Part shown: in pieces, positions 1 through 6,030 of the stretch | How the letters are laid out: every line of letters begins with the position of its first letter | How positions within the stretch are numbered: the first letter of the stretch is position 1 | Source: Candidatus Gastranaerophilales bacterium | Lineage (GTDB): Bacteria; Cyanobacteriota; Vampirovibrionia; Gastranaerophilales; Gastranaerophilaceae | DNA: 17,254 nucleotides | Direction: 5' to 3' | Assembly (NCBI GenBank): GCA_910588555.1 | Contig: CAJUPC010000002.1 | Location: 1-17,254, forward strand | The notes under the pieces: generated by a model | What the model saw: only the letters and a program-made list of their open reading frames with translations | Databases searched by the model: none | What the model was told of the DNA's origin: nothing | Translations under genes and position numbers: made by a program

Positions 1-707
1 ATGATGATACTCATGATTATTCAAGTGATAATGTTGGGATTATTACGGCTGACGGCACACCGATGATTTTAAGTTACAACAAGAAATGTGAAGCGTTAGA
101 CCCCATGAAAACGTATGGGTGGTCTACTTCTAACGGTAAACCTGAAACTAATGCAACGGCCGGTTGTGTTGCGGCTGTGTTTGAAATCAATGGTCACAGC
201 AGACCGAATACGTTTAGAAAGGATGTTGTTGCATTTAACGCTAATGGTTTAGGAAGCGCTTGTTCAATAGAAATAGACGGCAAATGTTTTGGTGCTCCGT
301 TCGCTGTAACTCCGATGACGTATGCGGAATGTGAGGCGGAAAAGGCAAATTTAGGCATACAGGAATGTTGTGCTACAATTTATTGTAATAATACCGATTA
401 CTGGGCTGGAGCTGTAAAACAGTGTAATGGAGTACAAAATATGCCAACACTTGCAGACCTTGGAAAAATTGCCTCACTACTTTACGAGGGCAATCCGGCA
501 ATAGGCGCCCAAGTAGACAAATCAGGATTAACTTACAACAACAAAGCAAGTCAATATGGTCTTCCTGAACCGGGCTTCGATGTTTGGTCTGGTGAGGAGG
601 ACGCCTTCAAGTTCGCGTACAGCAGGCACTTCGACCACACGAACACGAAATGGTACTCCAGCTACCGCGACTTCTCCAGCTATTTTGGGTTGTGCATACA
701 GGAGTAA
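1..707 (+). CDS. Type IV pilin-like protein with hypervariable C-terminus, 5' end outside window
   Basis: This is the 3' part of a secreted pilin-like (prepilin-family) protein. The frame is open from the left edge (first full codon at position 3), so the ATG at 63 is internal, not the start. The residues encoded before 63 (DDTHDYSSDNVGIITADGTP) align with the middle of the complete paralogue at 10924-12041. No N-terminal prepilin signal can be seen because it lies upstream of the window. The visible part has several cysteines (likely disulfides, as expected for an exported protein) and ends in a VWSGEE...AYSRHFD...W...GLC segment resembling the C-type-lectin/formylglycine-enzyme-like ends of DGR target proteins. 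Against the paralogue, the body differs mostly by silent changes, while codons at 573-683 differ almost only by amino-acid changes. The product is presumably a surface pilus or pseudopilus subunit or adhesin (inferred). A terminator follows at 721. Confidence 0.82.
   Translation, partial: DDTHDYSSDNVGIITADGTPMILSYNKKCEALDPMKTYGWSTSNGKPETNATAGCVAAVFEINGHSRPNTFRKDVVAFNANGLGSACSIEIDGKCFGAPFAVTPMTYAECEAEKANLGIQECCATIYCNNTDYWAGAVKQCNGVQNMPTLADLGKIASLLYEGNPAIGAQVDKSGLTYNNKASQYGLPEPGFDVWSGEEDAFKFAYSRHFDHTNTKWYSSYRDFSSYFGLCIQE
573..683 (+). other. Putative DGR variable region VR1 (end of first pilin-like gene)
   Basis: This 37-codon block lies just before the stop codon. Compared with 11907-12017, 17 codons are identical in all three bases (for example TGG TCT GGT GAG GAG, then isolated GCG, AGG, ACG, TGG, CGC and TCC) and 20 specify different residues. 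Variable codons are mostly NNC (GAC, GCC, TTC, CAC, TCC, AGC, TAC), as expected from AAC codons in a template repeat mutated at adenines. The block is more GC-rich than its flanks. No template or reverse transcriptase is seen in the window. The boundaries are approximate. Confidence 0.7.
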
Positions 708-720
708 GCTTTCAATAACA

Positions 721-751
721 GGTCGAGAAATTTCTCGGTCTTTTATTTTTT
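721..751 (+). terminator. Rho-independent terminator after the first pilin-like gene
   Basis: Inverted repeat 721-740 with core CGAGAAA/TTTCTCG, extended by two G-T pairs and one G-C pair, followed by a T-rich run from 741. It begins 14 bases after the pilin stop and overlaps the 3' end of the convergent small gene at 743-892. Confidence 0.6.
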
Positions 752-892
752 AAACAAGTCTTTTACACTAAATTTTTCTTTATTCTGAAAATTGACAAAT
801 TTTTTCGCAATCGGGTTGGTAACCCTTTTTTCAACAGGTTTTTCTTCAAGTTGTTGAAGCTTTTCATTCTCGATTACTTTAAAATCTCTCAT
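743..892 (-). CDS. Small basic hypothetical protein, 49 aa
   Basis: This short open frame runs from ATG (892-890) to TAA (745-743). The product begins MRDFKVIENEKLQQLEEKPV and ends FSVKDLFKK. It is rich in Lys and Glu, with no signal peptide or membrane segment, and resembles a small soluble helical protein. A GAGGT-type ribosome-binding site lies about 11 bases upstream, rather far for optimal initiation. In favour of a real gene: the frame fills the gap between two genes, its codon composition resembles the neighbouring minus-strand small genes, and it is convergent with the pilin gene whose terminator sits over its stop. The function is not recognised. A TGTAA direct-repeat element (971-986) lies about 80 bp upstream. 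Confidence 0.5.
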   Translation of the reverse strand: MRDFKVIENEKLQQLEEKPVEKRVTNPIAKKFVNFQNKEKFSVKDLFKK

Positions 893-939
893 AAATTTAT
901 TATACCTCTATATTTATAAAAAAGTAATCATTAGAAAAA

Positions 940-970
940 TTGACATTTTTTTATATAAAAAGTATATAAT
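940..970 (+). promoter_or_regulatory. Consensus-like promoter directed toward the 3' end of the 140-aa gene
   Basis: TTGACA at 940-945 is followed by TATATA at 963-968 (17-base spacer) or TATAAT at 965-970 (19-base spacer). No plus-strand gene follows before the minus-strand gene at 1045, so a transcript would be non-coding and antisense. Chance occurrence in AT-rich DNA is possible. Confidence 0.35.
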
Positions 971-986
971 TTTACAATACGTTACA
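971..986 (-). promoter_or_regulatory. TGTAA-N5-TGTAA direct-repeat element, copy 1
   Basis: On the minus strand this reads TGTAACGTATTGTAAA. It matches 5987-6002 (TGTAACGAATTGTAAA) at 15 of 16 bases. The half-sites TGTAA are spaced 10 bp apart, one helical turn, as in binding sites of OmpR-type regulators (inference). It lies upstream of the small gene ending at 743, near a possible TTGTAA/TATAAA promoter (977-972 / 955-950). Confidence 0.4.
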
Positions 987-1015
987 ATAAAAATAAAACC
1001 GGTTATAAAACCGGT
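985..1015 (-). terminator. Rho-independent terminator of the 140-aa gene
   Basis: Read on the minus strand, a 7-bp stem ACCGGTT/AACCGGT (1015-998, loop of four) is followed by TTTTATTTTTATTG. It lies about 30 bases after the stop of the gene at 1045. Confidence 0.65.
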
Positions 1016-1044
1016 CTAATAATGAGTAAATGTGTAGTTATAAG

Positions 1045-1467
1045 TTAAGCAATTAGTGTGTCAACAATATCTTGAACTCCTGCAATGGTTTCCACGCTCA
1101 ATGGTTTGTTCAAATATTTAACCAATTTGTCGTGGTTTACACCTGTAATATTTGCCATTGCATAAGCAACAAAATCTTCTTCTTCAATGCCTTGCAATTC
1201 ATTCAATGATTTCATAAATGCTGAATTTGCAAAAGCTTGTTCAAGTCTTTTTTCTGTTGCAGCGTTTGATGTATCAAGTTTTCCAAACTGTGCAGCTTTA
1301 TTTTGTGCCGCAAGTACATCCAATGCATTCGCTTCAACTTTTTTGGGCTGAAATTCTTCTGCCGGTTTTACTTCTTCTTTTTTTTCTTCTTTACCTGCTT
1401 TTTTTGCCTGATAATTTCCGTAAAAAGCCTGTAAGTTTTCTAAATTTTTCTGGTTAATTCTGTTCAT
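1045..1467 (-). CDS. Hypothetical protein, 140 aa, charged linker plus helical C-terminal domain
   Basis: The function is not recognised. The product starts MNRINQKNLENLQAFYGNYQ. A Lys/Glu-rich low-complexity linker follows (about residues 22-45, KKAGKEEKKEEVKPAEEFQP), then a C-terminal half (about 50-140) that looks all-helical (LDVLAAQNKAAQFGKL... to IVDTLIA). There is no signal peptide or membrane segment. The frame can be extended to a GTG at 1476, but the Shine-Dalgarno CGGAG (1480-1476) overlaps that GTG and is spaced 8 bases from the ATG at 1467, so the ATG is preferred. The gene lies between two hairpin terminators and is probably monocistronic. Its style resembles the 81-aa gene upstream (1612-1857), and both may be lineage-specific. 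Confidence 0.75.
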   Translation of the reverse strand: MNRINQKNLENLQAFYGNYQAKKAGKEEKKEEVKPAEEFQPKKVEANALDVLAAQNKAAQFGKLDTSNAATEKRLEQAFANSAFMKSLNELQGIEEEDFVAYAMANITGVNHDKLVKYLNKPLSVETIAGVQDIVDTLIA

Positions 1468-1544
1468 TGTTTCCACTCCGTCATTTACTCACATGAAATT
1501 TATCGGCAATGCTGAACAGAAACTTTAATATATTTAAGGAAATA

Positions 1545-1560
1545 TTACAAAAACTTTACA
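1545..1560 (-). promoter_or_regulatory. Possible third TGTAA direct repeat (looser match)
   Basis: On the minus strand this reads TGTAAAGTTTTTGTAA: TGTAA half-sites with a 6-base spacer instead of 5. It lies about 80 bp upstream of the 140-aa gene, in the same relation to a minus-strand gene of unknown function as the elements at 971-986 and 5987-6002. Confidence 0.2.
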
Positions 1561-1590
1561 ATAAAAAAGACCGACTTTTTATAGTCGGTC
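1561..1590 (-). terminator. Rho-independent terminator of the 81-aa gene
   Basis: On the minus strand an 8-bp stem GACCGACT/AGTCGGTC (1590-1569, six-base loop) is followed by TTTTTTAT. It begins about 20 bases after the stop at 1612. Confidence 0.75.
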
Positions 1591-1611
1591 CTAAAATATT
1601 TCCAAATCTGA

Positions 1612-1857
1612 TTAGCCGTTTAAATCTAAACTTACATAAGGTGTTGCAAGCAAGTCATCTGCCATTTCTGCCGTAATTTTTCCGTCTAATTGCGCCAAAA
1701 AATTCATTGTTGAAGGACTTAACTCTTTCGGTGCAGACATTCCGACTTTATTTGCACTTTTGAATGAAATATTATCAATTTTATCAGCACCGTTTGTTTT
1801 TTGAATTCCTGTTGTGTTGTTTACATTGCCAGCACCGAATAGTTTACTGATGTTCAT
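1612..1857 (-). CDS. Hypothetical protein, 81 aa
   Basis: The function is not recognised. The protein begins MNISKLFGAGNVNNTTGIQK, continues with a polar, probably disordered stretch, and ends in a short helical region (SPSTMNFLAQLDGKITAEMADDLLATPY). There is no signal peptide, transmembrane segment or cysteine. The start is well supported: AAGGAGA sits 6-7 bases before the ATG at 1857. A clear hairpin terminator follows the stop, so it is probably a single-gene transcript. It lies between another small unknown gene and the divergent LuxR-type HTH gene. The spacer 1858-2120 (263 bp) is AT-rich and would hold both promoters; only a TATAAT at 2062 on the plus strand is convincing. Confidence 0.75.
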   Translation of the reverse strand: MNISKLFGAGNVNNTTGIQKTNGADKIDNISFKSANKVGMSAPKELSPSTMNFLAQLDGKITAEMADDLLATPYVSLDLNG

Positions 1858-2016
1858 ATCCGTTCTCCTTTATACTCTTTTTCTCTATTTCCTTAAATTA
1901 ATTCTCTATGTATATATAAAGTATTTTTGTATTGAAAAATTGCGTAAGACGTATATATTTTATTAACAAATCTTAACAATTACCTTTTTAATATCTAGCC
2001 GTTTCGCTTTAAATAC

Positions 2017-2030
2017 TGTACAAAAGTACA
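2017..2030. promoter_or_regulatory. GTAC-N4-GTAC palindrome, possible operator
   Basis: TGTACAAAAGTACA is a 5-bp inverted repeat separated by AAAA. It lies 31 bases upstream of the TATAAT (2062-2067) that precedes the HTH gene. The core matches the GTAC-N4-GTWC core of the published cyanobacterial LexA box, but the outer bases do not fit that consensus, so LexA control is only a possibility. Confidence 0.25.
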
Positions 2031-2061
2031 CCTTCGACCTTCGGGTAATAGCAATTAAGTA

Positions 2062-2067
2062 TATAAT
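2062..2067 (+). promoter_or_regulatory. -10 box for the HTH gene
   Basis: Perfect TATAAT, 53 bases before the ATG at 2121. No convincing -35 is seen at 16-18 bases upstream, which would fit a promoter needing an activator. Confidence 0.4.
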
Positions 2068-2120
2068 TTTGATATTATTTTTATGTCAAACAAGATTTTT
2101 TTAAAAAAGAGGCTGACAGT

Positions 2121-2351
2121 ATGAATGACAAGAAAAATAATTTGACTCCAAGACAAATGGATGTTGCTATTTGGATGGCACGCGGAAAAAGCAATAAAGC
2201 AATTGCGAAAAAATTGTTTATTTGCAGTTCTACAGTAAAAGCACATTTGACCGAAGTTTACAAAAAATTCGGTGTTACAAACAGAACAGAAGCTACAAGA
2301 AAGCTGATTGATAAAGGAATTATTCCTCCTCAAGACTCAGAACAGCCATAA
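2121..2351 (+). CDS. Single-domain LuxR/GerE-type HTH transcriptional regulator, 76 aa
   Basis: This is a stand-alone DNA-binding domain of the LuxR C-terminal (GerE) class. Residues 8-68 contain the whole four-helix motif: LTPRQMDVAIWMARGKSNKA at the start, then IAKKLFICSSTVKAHLTEVY with the recognition helix, and KFGVTNRTEATRKLIDKG. There is no receiver or ligand-binding domain, so any regulation must come from partner binding, expression level or modification. GAGG lies 8 bases before the ATG. Its last 32 bases (2320-2351) overlap the 3' end of the convergent lepA. It could act with the orphan hybrid kinase at 12100-13515, but nothing in the sequence links them. The family assignment is firm; its targets are unknown. 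Confidence 0.88.
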   Translation: MNDKKNNLTPRQMDVAIWMARGKSNKAIAKKLFICSSTVKAHLTEVYKKFGVTNRTEATRKLIDKGIIPPQDSEQP

Positions 2352-4122
2352 AGGCTTCTTGAGGAACTTCAACCCTGCCGACAGATTTCATCCGCTTTTT
2401 GCCCTTCTTCTGCTTTTCCAAAAGCTTTCGCTTACGAGAAATATCGCCACCATAACATTTATCCAATACGTTTTTACGCATTGCTTTAATATTCGTTCTT
2501 GCAATTACTCTGCCGCCAACTGCCGCCTGAATTGGGACTTCAAACAGCTGGCGAGGAATAATATCTTTTAATTTCGATGTTAATTTTTGTCCGATATAAA
2601 ATGCACTATCTTCATGACAAATAACCGATAACGCGTCTACGACTTCACCTGCAAGCATAATATCAAGTTTAACAAGTTTTGAGCGTTTGTAGTCTTTAAA
2701 CTCATAATCCATACTTGCATAACCTTGAGTACGAGATTTCAACTGGTCGTAAAAATCAGTAATAACTTCACTAAGCGGAATTTCATAATCAAGGCTTGCG
2801 CGGACTTTGTCAATATAAGACATATTAATAAATATACCGCGTTTTGTCTGTGCCAAATCCATAAGTGTTCCGACGTAATCTTTCGGAGCAATAATTTGAA
2901 CTTTTACATACGGTTCTTCAATATAATCTCTTAACTGCGCGGGCGGAAGATTTGCGGGGTTGTCGATTTCAACCATTTCACCGTTAGTCTTGTAAACATG
3001 ATAAACTACAGACGGTGCAGTTGTTACAAGAGAAAGACCATATTCTCTCTCCAATCTTTCCTGCGCGATTTCCATGTGAAGCATTCCCAAAAATCCGCAG
3101 CGGAAACCAAAACCAAGTGCTGAAGATGTTTCAGGCTCAAATGTTATACTGCTGTCATTAAGCTTTAATTTTTCCAATGCCTCTTTCAAATCCGCATAAT
3201 CATCATTATCAACCGGATACATGCCGGAAAATACCATAGGCAACGCTTCTTTGTAACCGTCTAACGGTTCGGCCGCAGAATTTTCAACAGTTGTAATAGT
3301 ATCGCCTACAAATCTTGTCAATTCCTTAATAGAACCAGCGAAATAACCTACATCACCGCATGTTAATTCATCAACCTGAACTCTTACAGGTGTTTGATAA
3401 CCCAGTTCCACAACATCGTATTCCTTACCCGAAGCCATGAATTTAACCTTATCGCCAAGTTTCATTTTGCCGTCGATGATTTTAAAGAAACAAAGTGTTC
3501 CGAGATACTGGTCATACGCACTGTCGAAAACCATTGCTCTAAGAGGTTTTTCAGAATTATCAACAGGCGGAGGAATAAGTTCCACAACCGCTTCCAAAAC
3601 CTCATCAATCCCTATACCCGCCTTTGCACTCACAGGAATTGCAAGAGAAGCGTCAATACCTAAAACTTCTTCAATCTCTTCTTTTACGCGTTCAACATCG
3701 GCAGAAGGCAAATCAATTTTATTAATAACGGGAATAATTTCCAAATTTTGTTCAATTGCAAGATAAACATTTGCAAGCGTTTGCGCCTCAACCCCTTGAG
3801 TTGCGTCAACAATTAACAATGCGCCCTCACAGGCAGCAAGAGAGCGGGAAACTTCATAAGAAAAATCAACGTGACCCGGAGTGTCGATAAGATTTAAAAT
3901 ATAATCCTTACCGTCTTTTGCCTTATAATTCATCCTTGCGGAGTTTAATTTAATCGTAATCCCGCGTTCGCGCTCGATATCCATAGAATCCATAATCTGG
4001 TTTTGCATATCACGCTGTGCGACAGTTTCTGTTTTTTCAAGCAATCTGTCGGCAAGTGTGGATTTACCATGGTCGATATGTGCAATTATACAAAAATTTC
4101 TTACATTCTCTCTGTAATTCAT
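2320..4122 (-). CDS. lepA: Elongation factor 4 (LepA), ribosome back-translocating GTPase
   Basis: LepA/EF4 is a translational GTPase that acts on the ribosome and is linked to initiation and recovery from stalled states. The 600-residue length is normal. Visible motifs are G1 AHIDHGKST (14-22), G2 region RERGITI (51-57), G3 DTPGH (80-84), G4 NKID (134-137) and G5 SAK (165-167). The C-terminal LepA signature KGKKRMKSVGRVEVPQEAF is followed by a short acidic tail. The ATG at 4122 fits family starts (MNYRENVRNFCIIAHIDHGK). No Shine-Dalgarno is visible; instead a promoter (TTGAAA/TATAAT) ends only a few bases before the ATG, suggesting a leaderless mRNA. The 562-aa gene ends 47 bp upstream without an obvious terminator, so readthrough is possible. 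The 3' end overlaps the convergent HTH gene by 32 bp. Confidence 0.97.
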   Translation of the reverse strand: MNYRENVRNFCIIAHIDHGKSTLADRLLEKTETVAQRDMQNQIMDSMDIERERGITIKLNSARMNYKAKDGKDYILNLIDTPGHVDFSYEVSRSLAACEGALLIVDATQGVEAQTLANVYLAIEQNLEIIPVINKIDLPSADVERVKEEIEEVLGIDASLAIPVSAKAGIGIDEVLEAVVELIPPPVDNSEKPLRAMVFDSAYDQYLGTLCFFKIIDGKMKLGDKVKFMASGKEYDVVELGYQTPVRVQVDELTCGDVGYFAGSIKELTRFVGDTITTVENSAAEPLDGYKEALPMVFSGMYPVDNDDYADLKEALEKLKLNDSSITFEPETSSALGFGFRCGFLGMLHMEIAQERLEREYGLSLVTTAPSVVYHVYKTNGEMVEIDNPANLPPAQLRDYIEEPYVKVQIIAPKDYVGTLMDLAQTKRGIFINMSYIDKVRASLDYEIPLSEVITDFYDQLKSRTQGYASMDYEFKDYKRSKLVKLDIMLAGEVVDALSVICHEDSAFYIGQKLTSKLKDIIPRQLFEVPIQAAVGGRVIARTNIKAMRKNVLDKCYGGDISRKRKLLEKQKKGKKRMKSVGRVEVPQEAFMAVLSLEEE

Positions 4123-4129
4123 AATTTAT

Positions 4130-4157
4130 ATTATAAGAGAAAAACATTAAATTTCAA
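4130..4157 (-). promoter_or_regulatory. lepA promoter, predicted leaderless start
   Basis: On the minus strand TTGAAA (4157-4152) and TATAAT (4135-4130) are spaced by 16 bases. Initiation would fall around 4123-4124, at or next to the A of the lepA ATG (4122). Confidence 0.55.
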
Positions 4158-4169
4158 ACCGTTTGCACG

Positions 4170-5858
4170 TTATGCATTAAATCGCTTAAAACATTTTTCC
4201 ACGTTTTTGGAAATGATATTTTTTACGGTATCGTATTCGGTTGTTAATGACGAAATTTCCGTGTCAAGATTTTTCATCTTCATATCAATTGTTTCTTCTT
4301 TAGTGTTTAATTTAGCTTTTTCTGTATTGTATTTTGCTTCTGCTTTTGCAATCAAAGACTCATCGGGAATTTCTTTAATATAAGCGTCGGTTGCATAATT
4401 GCCCTGATAATAATATCCGTCATCTTTTACTTTAGAGATAAACTGCATACCATTTTGAAGCATTTCTCTCAAATAATCGTTTTCAACAATTCGTTCGTTT
4501 TCAGTCCAACCCTTAGAACAAATCTGGTTAAACAATGTATCATAGAAAGTTGCCTGACCCAAATCGTCACTTGAAACATCAGAACCGACTTTCCAAACAT
4601 ATTCAAATGTATTATTTGTATTTGCAAGTCTATTTGCTTCTACAATTTGTCCTTTATTAACATAAAAAACTTCCATACCGTATTTATCTGTTTTTGAAGT
4701 ACCATTCATGTAATCTGCAAAATATGTTAAATAAGCATTTAACATATTGCCAATATCTAATCGGGCTTCAGATTTTTTATCTTCAAACCAACCAACAACA
4801 GCATTTTTATATGAATTACTTGTCCACCCTATATGTTCAATTGCAGCTGCGTTACCATGATTAGAGTTTGTACCAATTCCTATAAAACCGCCGCTATTAG
4901 ACCCTTTCCAGTTGAAAGCATCACCATTATTACTTGAAGTAATTATATTACCGGTATTATTATCTGTAGGTATGTAAGTCTGTTCAATCATACGTCGGGC
5001 ATAAGCTAGTGCTCCAAGAGCAAAATTATCTATACCCAAAACTTCAGTAAGTATCTTATCCATATTGTCCATTAAACTTGGGAGAATATTTGTTTGAGCA
5101 TTTTCGAACATTTTCTGATTAACATAATCTTCATCATTTTTACTCCATAGATAAATACTGGCTTGTTCAGAACCATTAAGCAGATTAGCAAGGCTGAATG
5201 TTACATTTTTACCACCTTTGCAATCCTTTACATTGACTTCTTGTGATCCCAAAAGTTTCATTTCATTATCACCATCTGGTACCCAGCTTTTATCCAAAGT
5301 AATATTTATATTTGCGCCGACTTCCTTTAAATGGTTAAGAAAACTTTCATAATTACCCTGCTCTGTTACCGTAGCAACAGTAGCACCGCCGCCAAAACCT
5401 GCTGCCTGATTATATGGCAAACCGGTAATTTTATTTGCCATATCGGTTGTAATAGTACCTTGTTCTGCAAGACCCATGATAAACAGATTTCGCGTAACTT
5501 CTGACGGCAAACAGCCTAAACCTTCTTGAGGGATACCTGCCTTACGAGCAGCAGCTGCAAGTTTACTGTTTAAGGTAACACGACCCAAAGAATCGGTAAC
5601 AGTTATAGGCATGTAATCATTCAATGCTGAAGGACTCATCAATAAACTGTATGATAAAGCCATGCTCGTATCACCTTTACCATAATAGTCATAAACCAAT
5701 TTGGTCATCTGCAAGGAGTCTTGATATTCGTTTGAAAGGTCAGCAAGCTCCCGAGCCATTGCGATTTTCTGGTGAGATAAACGCATGGACTGGAATTCAC
5801 AGTCTGATTTTCGTGCTGTGATACTTAGTAATCTAGCTTGTCCTGCTGCTAAGCCCAT
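4170..5858 (-). CDS. Large hypothetical protein of unknown function, 562 aa, helical ends
   Basis: I recognise no characterised family. The N-terminus (MGLAAGQARLLSITARKSDC, then about residues 20-65, SMRLSHQKIAMARELADLSNEYQDSLQMTKLVYDYYG) is strongly helical. A long Asn/Gly/Ser-rich centre follows (about 70-490; contains GFGGGATVATV and NSGGFIGIGTNSNHGNAA). The last ~60 residues (YNTEKAKLNTKEETIDMKMK... to KNVEKCFKRFNA) look like a coiled coil. Helical termini flanking a variable middle recall self-assembling filament or hook-type proteins, but this is only an analogy. There is no signal peptide, so export would need a non-Sec route. AGGAG lies about 6 bases before the ATG. The 5' UTR (about 87 nt) begins with a pentanucleotide repeat. 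To my recollection such MGLAAGQARLL proteins recur in Gastranaerophilales genomes. Confidence 0.85.
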   Translation of the reverse strand: MGLAAGQARLLSITARKSDCEFQSMRLSHQKIAMARELADLSNEYQDSLQMTKLVYDYYGKGDTSMALSYSLLMSPSALNDYMPITVTDSLGRVTLNSKLAAAARKAGIPQEGLGCLPSEVTRNLFIMGLAEQGTITTDMANKITGLPYNQAAGFGGGATVATVTEQGNYESFLNHLKEVGANINITLDKSWVPDGDNEMKLLGSQEVNVKDCKGGKNVTFSLANLLNGSEQASIYLWSKNDEDYVNQKMFENAQTNILPSLMDNMDKILTEVLGIDNFALGALAYARRMIEQTYIPTDNNTGNIITSSNNGDAFNWKGSNSGGFIGIGTNSNHGNAAAIEHIGWTSNSYKNAVVGWFEDKKSEARLDIGNMLNAYLTYFADYMNGTSKTDKYGMEVFYVNKGQIVEANRLANTNNTFEYVWKVGSDVSSDDLGQATFYDTLFNQICSKGWTENERIVENDYLREMLQNGMQFISKVKDDGYYYQGNYATDAYIKEIPDESLIAKAEAKYNTEKAKLNTKEETIDMKMKNLDTEISSLTTEYDTVKNIISKNVEKCFKRFNA

Positions 5859-5924
5859 TTTTTACTCCTATTTTCGTAATAAATGGGTCGGTATATTTTT
5901 TTAAAAATTCACAATTTTGCCTGC

Positions 5925-5947
5925 ATGCTATGCTATGCTATGCTATG
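5925..5947. repeat. Pentanucleotide tandem repeat (ATGCT), 4.6 copies
   Basis: ATGCT is repeated perfectly from 5925 to 5947. It lies immediately downstream of the predicted -10 box (5957-5952, minus strand) of the 562-aa gene, so it would form the first bases of its 5' UTR. Short perfect repeats of this kind can change copy number by slippage. Confidence 0.85.
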
Positions 5948-5951
5948 AGTG

Positions 5952-5980
5952 ATTATACCTGCATTTCAGGCATATTTACA
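5952..5980 (-). promoter_or_regulatory. Predicted promoter of the 562-aa gene
   Basis: TATAAT at 5957-5952 on the minus strand; a weak -35 (TGTAAA, 5980-5975) is spaced by 17 bases. The poor -35 and the direct-repeat element just upstream (5987-6002) suggest activator dependence (inference). Confidence 0.45.
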
Positions 5981-5986
5981 TAGCAG

Positions 5987-6002
5987 TTTACAATTCGTTA
6001 CA
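5987..6002 (-). promoter_or_regulatory. TGTAA-N5-TGTAA direct-repeat element, copy 2
   Basis: Minus-strand TGTAACGAATTGTAAA, 15 of 16 bases identical to the copy at 971-986. It ends about 30 bases upstream of the TATAAT of the 562-aa gene, a typical activator position. Confidence 0.45.
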
Positions 6003-6030
6003 TGTGAAGTTTCAAGTCAAATTGTCAATT

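Noticed and set aside
556..753. Second plus-strand frame over the end of the first pilin-like gene
   Set aside because: It is a shadow of the pilin frame caused by the GC-richer variable block and shows no homology to anything recognised.
1045..1476. GTG at 1476 as the start of the 140-aa protein
   Set aside because: Its codon overlaps the Shine-Dalgarno sequence; the ATG at 1467 is spaced correctly.
5925..5947. CRISPR-like array
   Set aside because: The repeat unit is 5 bp with no spacers; it is a simple tandem repeat. No CRISPR array was seen anywhere in the window.
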